NCBI GenBank assembly: GCA_014825775.1
Contig: MVAQ01000005.1
Coordinates: forward strand, 186,001 to 250,000
Reading direction: 5' to 3'
Origin: Krasilnikovozyma curviuscula
Lineage: Eukaryota > Basidiomycota > Tremellomycetes > Cystofilobasidiales > Mrakiaceae
Length of the DNA stretch: 64,000 nucleotides
Shown here: piece after piece, positions 35,201 to 46,293 of the stretch
Numbering within the stretch: position 1 is the stretch's first letter
Layout of the letters: every line of letters begins with the position of its first letter
The notes under the pieces: model-generated
The model's database searches: none
The model's input: only the letters and a program-made list of their open reading frames with translations
What the model was told of the DNA's origin: nothing
Program-made: the position numbers and the translations under genes

Positions 35201-36113
35201 CTGACCCAAGTTGACGGTACGCCTTGCTCAACTTCTCAAATTCAAGTATGGATCAGGTTCCATGTCATTTCATGCGGTTGATCTGCGCGGTGGATTCCAA
35301 GATGAGGAAGTCTCTCGGATAGATTTCCAAACAAGGACCTCGCACCCACACCAGGTTATTCCTCACCCTTCAAAACCGGACCTTCTATACATCCCAGATC
35401 TGGCTGCCAACAATATTCGTATCCTCAGGCTCAACAGAGTCTTTGGTGACCCTCAGTGGAGCGGGAAGGAGGATTTCCCCATTCCTGCGCAGTATGGGAG
35501 TGGACCTCGTCACGGCGTGATAACTCGAGATGGTGAGAAGCTCTCGAACCAACCATACTTTTTGAATTCTCACTCACTTTCGCTTGGTTATATAGGGTCT
35601 CATTTGTTTCTGGCCTTGCAGGATAGCTCAACAATTGTCAGCATACCTCTAGAAGCGGATACTGGAAAGCTCCTTCCAATCGTCGCAACATCCGTCAGCA
35701 CCTTGCCACCGTCTTTCGACGCAAACTCTTTTGCTCTATCTGCAATCACTCTCTCCGAGTCCGGTAAGTGGCTCTTTGTCGCCAACAGACGTGTTAAGGG
35801 CCCGTTCCCGTCTCCAGGTGCTGGTGGAGACACCATTGCTGTCTTCAAGGTCGTGCCTATGGGGAAAGGAAGTATGCTGGGTTTCATTCCCAAAGGCCAC
35901 ATTGATACGGGTTGCTCTCAACCGAGAGAGATGAAACAGTTCAGGTCAGCTGGCTTGTCTGGCAGTCCAACCCAATATCTTGCTGTCTCCTGCGTGGGAG
36001 TGGAAAATTCTGGTACCGGTGTTGTCCTATTGAAAATTGATGAGAAAACAGGATCTGGGAGCATGGTGAAGTCTTGGGTCCAAGAGAGCTCGTGGGGTTT
36101 GGAACTACTTTGA
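32295..36113 (+). CDS. Predicted fusion: berberine-bridge FAD oxidase + two membrane helices + lactonase beta-propeller
   Basis: Ten exons (ends near 32565, 33003, 33198, 33658, 33824, 34268, 34485, 35161, 35532, 36113) join with consistent phases into one 1,050-residue frame. Residues about 1-575 form an FAD-linked oxidase of the berberine-bridge type: GGHSYG with the flavin histidine near residue 118 and PSGSCPTVGVGG with the second flavin-linking cysteine near residue 192, so a bicovalent FAD is likely; the usual end YPRLVFGNNYPELV...NVFRYPQSI is present. Two hydrophobic helices follow near residues 590-607 and 638-655. Residues about 670-1050 form a seven-bladed lactonase-type propeller (NYGSGSMSFHAV, then HPHQVIPHPSKPDLLYIPDL, then GSGPRHGVI). 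Oxidation of a sugar to its lactone followed by ring opening is a reasonable but inferred pairing. The initiator may instead be an in-frame ATG at 32385. The exact join at 34486-34554 decides the fusion. Confidence 0.72.
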
Positions 36114-36202
36114 ATAAATATATTTTGACTTTTATTATCACTTTGAAGCAGTTTCTCATCTCTTGCAAGAAAACGACCCTAACCAAAGAATACAACCAAA
36201 GA

Positions 36203-38132
36203 TCAAATACACATTTTGTTCTTCTCCATCAATTCGTCAATGATCGGTGAGAGAGCATCGGTCGACAAGTAATGTCCGCGATCAGTTTGTCTGGAAATAG
36301 CAACGTCAAAGTTAGCAAAGTGAGGAACCGAGATTTGACAACGAACTCGAAATCGCATACAGAGGCATTTCACTGAATGGCTGAGTCAACGCAAATTGAT
36401 CCACTACAGAGTACCCAGTGTTCAGCGCAAACTCAGCAAACATGTCCGAGTAGAGTTTCAAGCTAAATTTGGGGCAACATGGAGCGTTGTTAGCGTTTTT
36501 GACTAACGCCCGAAATTCGAAGTTGACTCGCCGAGTGTTTGTTCGATGGTCGCGCATGCGGTCTATGAAGTCGGAATCAGAGCGAGGAGCGTTGGCTGGT
36601 GGAGTCAAGAACACCAAAGGTTTTTGTGAAGCTCCTTGGGGAGTACAGTCTGCTACTGTTTTAGCAACATGTGTCAGCACAGATTGAACATGCGCTTTGC
36701 AACGCGTCACGTTCCAACCAAACGATGCGAAATGTGCACCCTGTTGGATGCATACAAGCGAAGATGAAGTTGAGGTGAGAGAACAGCAATGGGATAGATG
36801 AGAAAGAGCGTACCATGCTAACGGCCACGGAATCCCATTGGTTCCACTGGTCACAGTCATACTGGACCATATCCGTACCCTGAGGATCCCAGATGAAGGA
36901 AACTTGACTCCCGCCGTCGAAGACCATTTCTTTGGATAACTCCTTGGTTGACCGAAAGTTAAGATCGTTATTCCCTTGAAGACGATGAACGATGGAATCA
37001 GCGGCGATGCGACCATGGGAGTCTCCTATCACGAGCGTCTTCTTCGCGCTACGAGTACAAGCTCCGTGGTCCCTGAACAAAAGCCCGTCATGATCCCAGA
37101 TACAGTTTGTTGGTATAAATTCATAGTGAGTCGAAAGTGGCTTTCCTGATAACTCGCCAGTGAGAGCAGTGAATTGTGGTCGGACGATGTTGACCCAATT
37201 ATGGGGTACGTAAACACCTCTGATTGGCAATGATCCGGTGCATGTTGGAAGGACTAGACTTAAGGAGGGTGAAGGGTATGATAACTCGGACCCTGCTGAA
37301 CCTTGGGTCGGATGAATTGGCGCGAGATAAGGCGTACATGCACCATCACAAATGTTGAGCTGCAGGAGTGACGGTAACAAAGGCTGATAGAGGAGTGGTG
37401 GATAATTTGGGGAGATTTCTTCCAGAGCATTGTAGTTCTGAAAGCAATGAGTTAGGATCAAGTCACTGCGAGACTAGCGACAGTTGAGACGCAATAAATC
37501 TGACGCACCTCATACATATGAAATACCTCCAGCGCAATAGGACCAGCATTCTTCAGGGTCACGTCAAACCTATATACACAGCTTCCTTCGTAAACACTCC
37601 ATTCACTGGCCCACCGTTCCGCTCCATCCACCCGAAGCAAGAAACTGTCTGGCCCGCGGTCACGTCTCATGAAATCCACGATCCAGGGATCTTGGCTGAT
37701 TTCTCCTACGAAGTTCTCTATAGCTGAACATTCAGCTTCGTCCCTCCTTGAAATCCTCACGGCGAATGAATTGCATCGGAGCTCGTCATGAGCGACTTCG
37801 ACACGAAAGTTGAGTTTGGCAGAGGGGATTTCGGTATACGGAGTCATCGAAGGGATGGTAGATTGGGCATGATGCAATGTTGGACAATGGATCTGAGTAG
37901 GATGGGCTGCGTACAGTCTGAGCAATTTACTGGAGAATATGGCGTTGAAACCAAGCGCGAGCGTTGAAAACGTTGCAAGCAGGAGCGACAACCTCTTGAA
38001 TGGTCTCGTCAGCAGTAGAAAAGAGAAGCCTGCTTTAACAAGAAGCCTAGATCAATAATTGCAGTAGGGACCTAGCGGTCTCCAGGTCTGGAAAGAACTG
38101 CAAGTTGAATACTCACTTTTCCGGCTGACCAT
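36203..38132 (-). CDS. SGNH/PC-esterase-like type II membrane protein (copy 1)
   Basis: A predicted acyl-transfer or esterase protein of the secretory pathway. ATG 38132 splices (intron about 38040-38115) to give MVSRKSFSFLLLTRPFKRL and a membrane anchor LLATFSTLALGFNAIF. A beta-sandwich domain follows with RGPDSFLLRVDGAERWASEW and ending IALEVFHMYENYNALEEI. The SGNH domain has the nucleophile motif VIGDSHGRIAADS near 36990-37030, and the catalytic DxxH lies in TDRGHYLSTDAL just before the stop at 36203. The arrangement (N-terminal sandwich, GDSH, terminal DxxH) resembles the NXPE and PMR5/TBL families of glycan O-acetyl modifiers. The acceptor is unknown. A close paralog lies at 46294-48213. 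Convergent with the oxidase-lactonase gene, 89 bases apart. Confidence 0.75.
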
Positions 38133-38446
38133 AGACGGTCTCCAGCCATGCTGCATTGGCTGCAGTTCCGAGTTACTATACGCGACGGAGTCGAGTACCG
38201 CCTATAGCTGACGCCAAGGAACTTCGCAGGTCGCCAACTGAGCGTCAATCATAAAACGCTATGGCTGCTGGTCTGCTACCCTCGCGTCTACGCGCCTCCG
38301 CCTCCAACTCTGCAGCACTTTTGCTCCCCCGCCCTCCTCCTCAGAAAGTAGTGGACTAAAGTAGTGGACTAGCTTGATTTGCACTTCTGGCGTTCTAAGT
38401 CAAGAGAAGCTGACATAAAATAGTACATTCCTGGCATATCCAAACG
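38133..38446. other. Intergenic with a 13-base tandem duplication
   Basis: About 310 bases between two minus-strand genes. Contains a perfect 13-base tandem duplication at 38345-38370 and otherwise nothing recognised. Confidence 0.5.
38345..38370. repeat. Perfect 13-base tandem duplication
   Basis: AAAGTAGTGGACT occurs twice head to tail. It lies about 215 bases upstream of the copy 1 esterase start. Confidence 0.9.
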
Positions 38447-40720
38447 TTATAGATGATCACCTAGCATCACATGCGTCAATCTCCTCGTCCATTCTTCAAC
38501 GGGGCCAGTCAGAGACATGTGAAGACAGTCTTTCTGATCATCGACTGGGTTGAAAGGGTCCCTGAGGCAGATGTGGACTGCATCAGCGTATTTTCCCTGG
38601 AGTGGACAATGACCATGGCTACTAACATGTGAGCGTCTGGACGTAGTCCCTGTGAGTTTGCAGTGTCAAAGTAGTAGATCCTCAGAGGGGAAGTGGCCAG
38701 TTGTTTCTCGATAGCTGCTTTCCAAATAGCATTTTGAGTTGGAAAGTTAGCCCAACCTGCACGCCCGGAGAAAGAAAAGAAGCAAAGTCAGCGCGTTGTT
38801 TTTCCAATTTGGTCAGAAGGAGGGAACTAAACATTCCTCGTTTGTTGACTTGAAGAGGGGGGATATGTGTAGGTCTATCATATAGCCAGCAATTCTGTGA
38901 TCGTCGACGTTTCGAACACAAGAAACAGTTGTGAGCATCTATGATGATTGTGACAATAACTACGGTGATAGAAACGTACATCATGAGCTACATTGGTCGC
39001 TCTGTATACAACTGTCAGATCTCGAGAGAAGTCTAAGAGTTTTTGTAGAACCGATTGCACCTATAGGAGATACTGTCAAAATGAAAGACACTCCTACACA
39101 AAGTCGACAAAGGCTCACCATATGACTAAAGAACGTGTTTAGTTGCTCCTCTGTCACATCCTCAGTTCGGAAATTCCCAAGACTCCAATGAGACCCGGTA
39201 CTTAAAAGTCATGGATTAATGTTCGAACATCAGAGTGAAGCGAAGGTCACTGCAAGTGAAAGAAAGACGAGACACCCACTTCATCACCAGGATAGTTGGC
39301 CTCCATTGCAAAGAAATATCGTCAGATACATCCTTAGTATCCTCTGACATCGGCCATCTCGATGCACCCCCTTCGGTTGCACCCAGCCTGATCTGTCGCT
39401 TTACAAGATCTCGCCAGTCGTTTACCTTGTCACCCCATCCAAAACTAATCCTGCCGAATAACCCAAGAGATTTCGAGATCGCCAAGTGCTCGTCATGGGA
39501 GAGAAACAGGTCGTCTCGCAAAAAAATGACAAGGACAATGGGTACACCAGCTTCCAACTGCGCGCGCCGAGAAGGCGCCAGCTCCAAGTCCTGATAGTAC
39601 AAGGGTGCATCTGGATGCTTTGAGTTGAAGACACTAATGCCCAAAAAGAAGTAAAAGAAGTTCAGCCAAGTTGGGAGCAAGGAAATTAGACAGGGCTATG
39701 GATGGCGACTTACAATCGCCTTGGGTCTTTCCTAGGATACTGTGCATCCCAATTAGGAGAGAGGTCTTCGTATAATAGTCCGTCGTGTTGTTGTATAAGT
39801 TTCATGACGTTGAGGTAGTGCTGAGATGAGATTGAATCTAAATAGCATTTCAATCATGTCGGAAAGATTGAAGATAAGTACGCGTCGCTTTTGAGTTCAA
39901 GAGATCTCGTTCACTTACCACCTATCAAAATCAGCCCAGACTTTCCTTGCAAAAGCCTTCTTATGAACCAAAAGCGGTTGAGATCGCGCACACTGCATGT
40001 TGTTGGCTGCCAAATCCATCGTGATATGTTGAGAGTACGTTCTGCGTTGATCCCTCGCTCAGTAGGGGAAGTCCCGTCAAGAAGAGTTGTTCTGGGAGCT
40101 ACCAGTTTGTTGTAAAGATCAACAGCCGGTCCTTCCTCGTAGTACATAGAGGCTTGCACAAGGCTTTGTGTAAAAATGATGTCAGTCGAGAAATTTAAGA
40201 TCGGGAACGTAGCTGTCAGCCAACAGGAGGCTCATGGAATGAAGATGTATTGCTCACATAGAAGGAGTGAAGGAATAAGTGTTCACCAAGACTTCATCGG
40301 CGGTCTTAAAAGCTGGTTCGCGTTCTACCCATTCGCCGACATCCAGATCAGCGAAACTTTCGCAGAATTTCAGCGGAGGGCTTTCCGGAATGAAGACAGT
40401 AATTCACCATGATGTCAGAGATCCGCAGCTGGGTGGGGTTAGACCATTAAGTCAAACTAACCTGACTTGTTCAGCGCAGAAGACCCAAATGAACCAAACT
40501 AGGACGCTACCTGCAGCAGAGTACACCAGTGAGCGAAGCAACCTCCTCGTTTTAGAGAAGCGGTTTATCCGCAACGGGCGTAGCATCCACGCGGTTGTTG
40601 CAGTTCATAGCCAGGTTACGTACGACAAGAGGGTGAAGAGGCGTTCAAATAGTGGGAGAGCAATGGTAAGAAAAATGCTACTGAAAATCCAACTAGAGCA
40701 ACGTGATTGTGTAAAAACAT
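38447..40720 (-). CDS. PC-esterase/TBL-like (trichome-birefringence-like) protein
   Basis: A putative polysaccharide O-acyltransferase or esterase. ATG 40720 starts a hydrophobic leader MFLHNHVALVGFSVAFFL. After several short exons comes PPLKFCESFADLDVGEWV (about 40330-40385), the family N-terminal Cys block. Next comes RWIWQPTTCSVRDLNRFWF, then LILIGDSISSQHYLNVM, which holds the catalytic GDS, split by an intron near 39915. The C-terminal part has SSHGHCPLQGKYADA and KDCLHMSLTGPVEEW, where the DCLH stands for the family DxxH-type catalytic pair; the usual Trp after His is replaced by Met. Stop at 38447. Its start lies 201 bases downstream of the GT90 stop, same strand. I see Ser in GDS and Asp/His in DCLH, so it may be active. 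Confidence 0.72.
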
Positions 40721-40921
40721 GATCAAGGAGCAATAGTTGATTGAAAGAACAGGCCCAACTCGGCTTGTTCAAAGCAAGTAGACGCGACGGCCATTAGAAA
40801 CCGACGCGTGTTTCCTTTCCTTTCCAAAACAAAACAAAAAGCACATAAACGATGTGCAGTATAAATAGATCACTAAAGTGCATAAGATATGTACTGCTGT
40901 CTGACGATCAGGCCCAATCCC

Positions 40922-43686
40922 TCACTCCGCATCAAAATTGAAGGTAGCAGCTTCCCTATCTAGCGCCATCACTCTGCTGTACTCCAAGAGCAGCCTGAAT
41001 ATGTAAGCGATGGTATCAACTGTGTGAACAAAAATGCGAGTACGGCGCTGTCAATAAATAATTTGATTTCTCTAAAGATCCACCGACAAAAGAGAAACAG
41101 ATGTTGTTCTTTACCTTTCCTCCAGTACTTTTCGGAGTAGTCACGGCCGCTGTATGCAAGCTTTTTTGCTATATCATCATGGCCACCCTTTCCGGTGATC
41201 GGATCGCCCTGGAAGAATGTCATGATGTCGTAAAAGTCAGTGAGGTTGTAATTTAATGGGACGAAATGTAACCTGAATTCGAAAAAAGTTAAGGTGAGAG
41301 CCGCTTCACAATGAACGATTCAGCAGCACTGACCAAGGTTGAATTCGGTCAGAATTCCACTCTGGGAAAGCAGTCGCCTTGAGGACCAATTGATTGGAAG
41401 CGACCAGCCTCTGGAATCTAGCACTCCAAGCATTTCCATCGATGTCCAGTACATACTTGTGCTTATGGGCCTCAATGAACTTCATGTGCTTCGTGAACTC
41501 GAAGGTTCGGTCCAGCATGGTGCAGATATCAGGATCACATTGCAGCGGCTGGCCTCTAAACTTGACGTTTAATTTCTCGTTGAGAGTAAGAAGTGAGTAA
41601 GGTTTGGGCGATATGGGATGTTGCGTAGGAGGTGATGGTGGGAGGACCTGGAGTTCACCTTCTTGAGCGTTGGCAAGTGAGACGAGACGATACCGTTGAG
41701 ATATGTTCCAAACTGCGTCAGTGTCATGGACGAACGCAATGCCGGTGTTTCCGCCTCTCCAAACAACTGTGTTGCTCTTTTTTTCCCACGGTGGATCTGC
41801 CAAAATGCTGTTGCTAGCCTGGTGCCAGTCCTCCACAGCAACTGTGAGAATGTCGGCATGCAGTGTTGATTTCGAGGACGCGAATAGAGGGGCTAAGTCT
41901 GGAGTCGGTTCTCCGGGACCGATTCCACTACCAAATGCAGAGAAAATTCCAACAGTTTTGGTGAGCTCAGGGTGCGAGCAAGGATCAATGGCCGCTGATT
42001 GATCCCAGATGAACTTCTTAGGTTGGTGCAAGATCTGAAGTTGCGTTGGGATTTCCCCTCTGGCTGAATTATCTTGACTCCTTAGTTTTGATTTGGAGCT
42101 GCAACAGGTTGACCAACCATTCCATCGGTCGGAAGGTGTAAAGCTTGAGGGATCCATGTAATCTTGTTCGGTTGCTGCTTTGACTAGTGCTTCTTTCAGA
42201 TCGTGATGGATAAACTGGTGACCAGTGTCTCCAATGTCAAAGGTGACCCTGAAGTTTGGAAGGTACTTTTGAATAGGTTCGAGAAGCCTGAGTTGCGCTT
42301 CACCTCGTCGCCCGCCAACGAATTCTTCAGTGTTGCTGTGATCCAGGAAAACACGACCATCCTTCGATTCAATTATGAACGTATCTCGTTTCGATTCCCA
42401 CACCGCTTGCCTAGAGTGTAGATACTGAGGTGATATTCCTAAGAATGGAGAGATGTCCCTGTTGATCTGGTCGTATTCGTCTGTTGACGAGTTGACCAGT
42501 TTTAATTAACACGAGGATATGATTTACAGATGTAACCAAAACAAACAAGATTTGCTCACCTGGAAGCTGAAATCAAACATCGTAGTGAGTAAAAGTCGAG
42601 GTATCTGTAGCGATGACCTTCTTCTCACCTGTACATTATTATCCACTACAAACTGCCACCAGATGTCGAACCCTTTGGGCGGTGACCTTCCGTACCTTCG
42701 TCTGTATTCTTGTACAGCTTGTTTGAGGGTTTTACTCTAGAAAACCAAATCGGGAACGACATTATCAGAATAGAAGCTGCCTTGTTATGTTGAAAGGAAG
42801 CGCTTACTGCTCTACGATTTTTCTCTGCCCACTGCTGCTCCGCCCGTTCCAATAAGTCATATATTGGATGTCGGCTTTTAAAGTCCACAGTGACAGTGCC
42901 ATCTGTCAGAAGATTCCAGAGGTAGACGCTTAGTGGTAATCTGCAGCAAAACGGTTGGGAAGGACTTACCTGCGTTGAACTGATGATGCGAGTCTCCCTT
43001 CTCCCAATCATATTCCACTTGGAATCCTCTATCCCTCATTGATCTTCCATATCCTAGACCAGTTGACTTCCAGAATACGGTCTTTAGACTAGGTCTTATT
43101 GGCGGCATAGGACTCCCCAGTCGCCATTCTCCAAGCCTCACGTTGGGTTGCCGTTTGAAGTCGCGTTCTTTTGGGTTCAACAAGAAGCCTATCGTCAGGA
43201 AGATGGAGAGAAATACGGAGATTATTGAGAACTGAGTTCTAAGAGGATATCTCCTGAATCTCCTGAATCTAGAGAGGAAGTGCTGGAGGGTCACGGCGCT
43301 TCGTTGAAGCGCAGAAATGACCTTTTGTGCGAAACCACCGCGATTTTGTACGTCCTTGACATACCTGAAAACGATAATAGATTAGCTGAAGCTCTCGGGA
43401 TGACTATTCGTCCACAAAGTGCTCACTTTCGAACGCGGTCGGTTTGCATTTGAGGTGTGGCTGGAAGTAAACCAGCGATCAGAGAATCCAACTTGCCTAA
43501 ACAACTGCCACCGGAAATAGAGAAACCTTCAATAGATCCTTGAAGTAGTCCATGAGAGGAAAAGATGACTCTTGTTAACATTGACTCGCAAATTGATCGC
43601 ATTCGCAGAACCGCCACCAGCGAACTTTGCTGGGGCCAACTGGAATTTGATGAGCTTTCAACAGCCATCAAAAACTCCTCGACCAT
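40922..43686 (-). CDS. Glycosyltransferase family 90 (CAP10-like) type II membrane protein
   Basis: A Golgi-type glycosyltransferase related to CAP10 and beta-xylosyltransferases of basidiomycete yeasts. From the most upstream ATG (43686) the N-terminus is about 100 residues, then a membrane helix [20 protein letters not shown] near 43180-43230. The CAP10 domain carries [13 protein letters not shown] near 41730-41770, [20 protein letters not shown] near 41420-41480, [11 protein letters not shown], and [16 protein letters not shown] (partly in the next exon), with [21 protein letters not shown] near 41110-41190. These are the core sugar-nucleotide-binding blocks. Stop at 40922. An ATG at about 43450 ([12 protein letters not shown]) is an alternative start. 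It is head-to-head with ALG10 with 51 bases between starts, and the TBL-like gene follows downstream. Confidence 0.85.
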
Positions 43687-43737
43687 GAGATAGACACTGC
43701 CGTTTCATAAGGGGAAAAATAGAGATCCTTCTGGGCC

Positions 43738-45679
43738 ATGCCTCACTTCAGAGGAACCGTGATTCTGGGAACAGTGTCAGCGTTCTGCCTGGGTCTGGCT
43801 GTGCTTTCGAAACTGACCAACGAAGAGCTTGGTGAGCCGTATATGGTGAGTTGGATCTAGTTTCTAACATGACGTATTCTTCTACCACAGCTGATAGTCC
43901 GTTTCGTCACAGGACGAGATATTCCACATTCCTCAAGCACAGCGATTCTGCGCTGGCGACTTCAACGAATACGACCCAAAGCTGACCACTCCACCAGGAC
44001 TGTGAGTTCACTTTCTTTCAACTATGAAGTATTGCTAATATCCTGAGAGTTTAATTACGTTTCTACAATTAGGTATTTGCTTTCGCTGCCGTTGACCTCC
44101 TTTCTGGGATGCTCAAACTTCATTCTTCGACTCACCAACACCTTCCTCCTAGCTCTCTTCCCAGTTGTTCTCCGGCTTCTATTGGCTTCTTATTCCATCC
44201 CTAAACATCTTGGAGAGTTTGGGCCTCAGATAAAAACTACAGCCCCCATTCACTCCAACTTCATCACAACTGCGATCACCATCACACTGTTTCCTCCGCT
44301 ATTCTTTTTCGGTTTCCTTTATTACACCGATGTTGGGAGTACATTTCTCGTCATGCTCAGTTGGGCATTAGCCAGGAGGCATAAGCACGTCGTCGCATCT
44401 TTGGTTAGTGTTTTTCTCTGAAAGGAAGATCCACCAGTCACCTTCTGATAGGCGATACATTTGATTGCTATCTAGTTTGGGTTCCTATCGCTTACTTTTC
44501 GGCAAACAAATATCGTATGGGTCGCATTCATTCTTGGTGAATCATTGGTGGACGCAGTCTACTCTACCCAAGCTGCGGAGACGACACACATCAGTTTTTG
44601 GAAGGAAAACACCAAACCTGCTTGTGATTGGACAATCAGTGAGTAATTTGTCTTTCTTACTGTATCGTTATAGCTGTCCATTTCTAAAAATATGATTCAT
44701 TTTTTTTCCCTCAGGCGAATTTCTGGCCAGCACCTTACTTCTACCACTGCAGCTTTTGTCGCTCCCCAACTTCATGAAGTCATACGTTTGGATCATCCTT
44801 CCCTACTTGCCTACGTTTGGTGCCTTTGCCGCTTTCATCAAATGGAACAATGGATCAATCGTGCTTGGGCATCAAGCGTTCCACACCGCATCACTTCACC
44901 TCGTTCAAAATTTGTACTTCATTGCGTTTTCAGTTGGATTGGGGGTTTTTGGTGTGACTGGAATTGTGGAAGAAGGCCCAGATCGAGTGATGAGAAGAAC
45001 CATGCTTGACGTGAAGAAGCGATGGTTCGCTTTCATCGCATTGACACTTACTTTCGCGGTGCTCATCCATTACTTCACGTGAGTTCCCATTTCGCCTGTT
45101 CAAAGGAACGCCATTTAATTTAACCACTGTTTTCATTCATCAGCATCGTCCATCCATTTCTGCTCTCGGACAATCGACACTACTCTTTCTATCTTTATCG
45201 AAGAGTTATCAATCCGTTCCGCCTGGCTCGATACCTCTTGGCGCCATTCTACTCCCTCTGCTTCTACATGATCGCAGGTAGATTGGGTGAGAAGACTTCC
45301 GACCGCTACTGAGAAAGTTTACAATGTTACCATAATAGCTGATGATCTCATCTCTTCTCCAGGGCGAACGCAGCCTCCACACCTTCTGCTCTTATTCGCA
45401 GGAGCGACAGTAACAACCCTCTCACCTTCACCACTTCTTGAACCCCGGTACTTCCTTGTCCCATTCCTCATCCTGCGAATACTGGCTTCAACTCCCTTAC
45501 CCAAACTCAAAGATCAAGTCGCCGCCATCAACGTCAACAAACCTTTCTGGCGATTCTGCGAAGCAGCGATGTGCATTGCCATAAATGTTGTTACCATTTA
45601 CGTGTTCTTGACGTATAAGTTCAGGTGGGAGGCGCCAACTGGTGTGGAGGAGGAGGGGTGGATGAGGTTTATGTGGTAA
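43738..45679 (+). CDS. ALG10: ALG10/DIE2 dolichyl-phosphate-glucose alpha-1,2-glucosyltransferase
   Basis: The endoplasmic reticulum enzyme that adds the last glucose to the dolichol-linked N-glycan precursor. ATG at 43738 starts [19 protein letters not shown], the first helix. The luminal loop reads [19 protein letters not shown], then [19 protein letters not shown], the typical DExFHxxQ and TPPGLY motifs of dolichol-dependent GT59 enzymes. The diagnostic FRQTNIVWV is at the 5' part of the exon starting 44476. Later helices include FLQIFPLL-like segments and the end WMRFMW, stop at 45679. About seven exons. Presence is notable because Cryptococcus neoformans is known to lack the glucose-adding ALG enzymes. 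Confidence 0.95.
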
Positions 45680-46293
45680 GATAGAGCGATGTAAGAACTT
45701 TCTTTCAAGGAATGACTATCTTCTCTTACTTCACTATATGTTTTCTTGGAGCAAGTGGTATCAGCTGTGGTCAAAGAAACGAGGTGTGATGTAGCGTAAC
45801 CTGAGTTTCCCGTGAGCCCGCGATAGCTTGGGAGAGGTATCACATTTCTTCTAAGCAAGTGGAACGTAAGGGCTAAGTTGATTTTTGTTGAGCCATGCTG
45901 TAATGACGATGACTAGATGATTAGTCGCGATGGTGGGATAAGCGCGACAGGCGGAAGTTGCGAGACTTTGTTTCGGAACGCTCCTTCTGAGTATCAAGAA
46001 CTGGTCTTTCGTAGTGACGTGTCTCACAAGACGAGTTCAATTGGTGAACCATACTCAGAGGTCTTGGATGCCCAGCCAACTATAGAATGGCTTGCTCGTC
46101 AAGCTGCCGCCAGTAAGGCGAGGATGTTTGAATCCGCGACCGCGAACCTTTCATTATTTGAGTGAAAGTCAGGGTCCACTTTTGCACTCTCTGACTACAA
46201 CTGATGTATTCTTCAGTTCCATCGTCTCCTAGTGAGTCTCTTCTACCACAGAAACAGTCTCTTAACTGACATAACTTTTCTCATTCCTGAGAC
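45680..46293. other. Intergenic between ALG10 and SGNH copy 2
   Basis: About 610 bases. It contains an 82-codon ATG frame on the plus strand described separately; otherwise only the ALG10 3' region and the promoter of the esterase gene are expected here. Confidence 0.4.
45917..46165 (+). CDS. Possible small hypothetical protein
   Basis: An 82-codon frame from ATG 45917 to 46165, ending in SLFE. Composition looks coding-like (ETLFRNAPSEYQELVF, then WLARQAAASKARMFE), but no family is recognised and there are no flanking exon signs. It could be a small gene, a remnant, or chance. Confidence 0.25.
   Translation: MISRDGGISATGGSCETLFRNAPSEYQELVFRSDVSHKTSSIGEPYSEVLDAQPTIEWLARQAAASKARMFESATANLSLFE

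Noticed and set aside
43250..43270. Short direct repeat TCCTGAATC
   Set aside because: Lies in GT90 coding sequence and simply encodes a repeated Arg-Phe-Arg stretch before the membrane helix.
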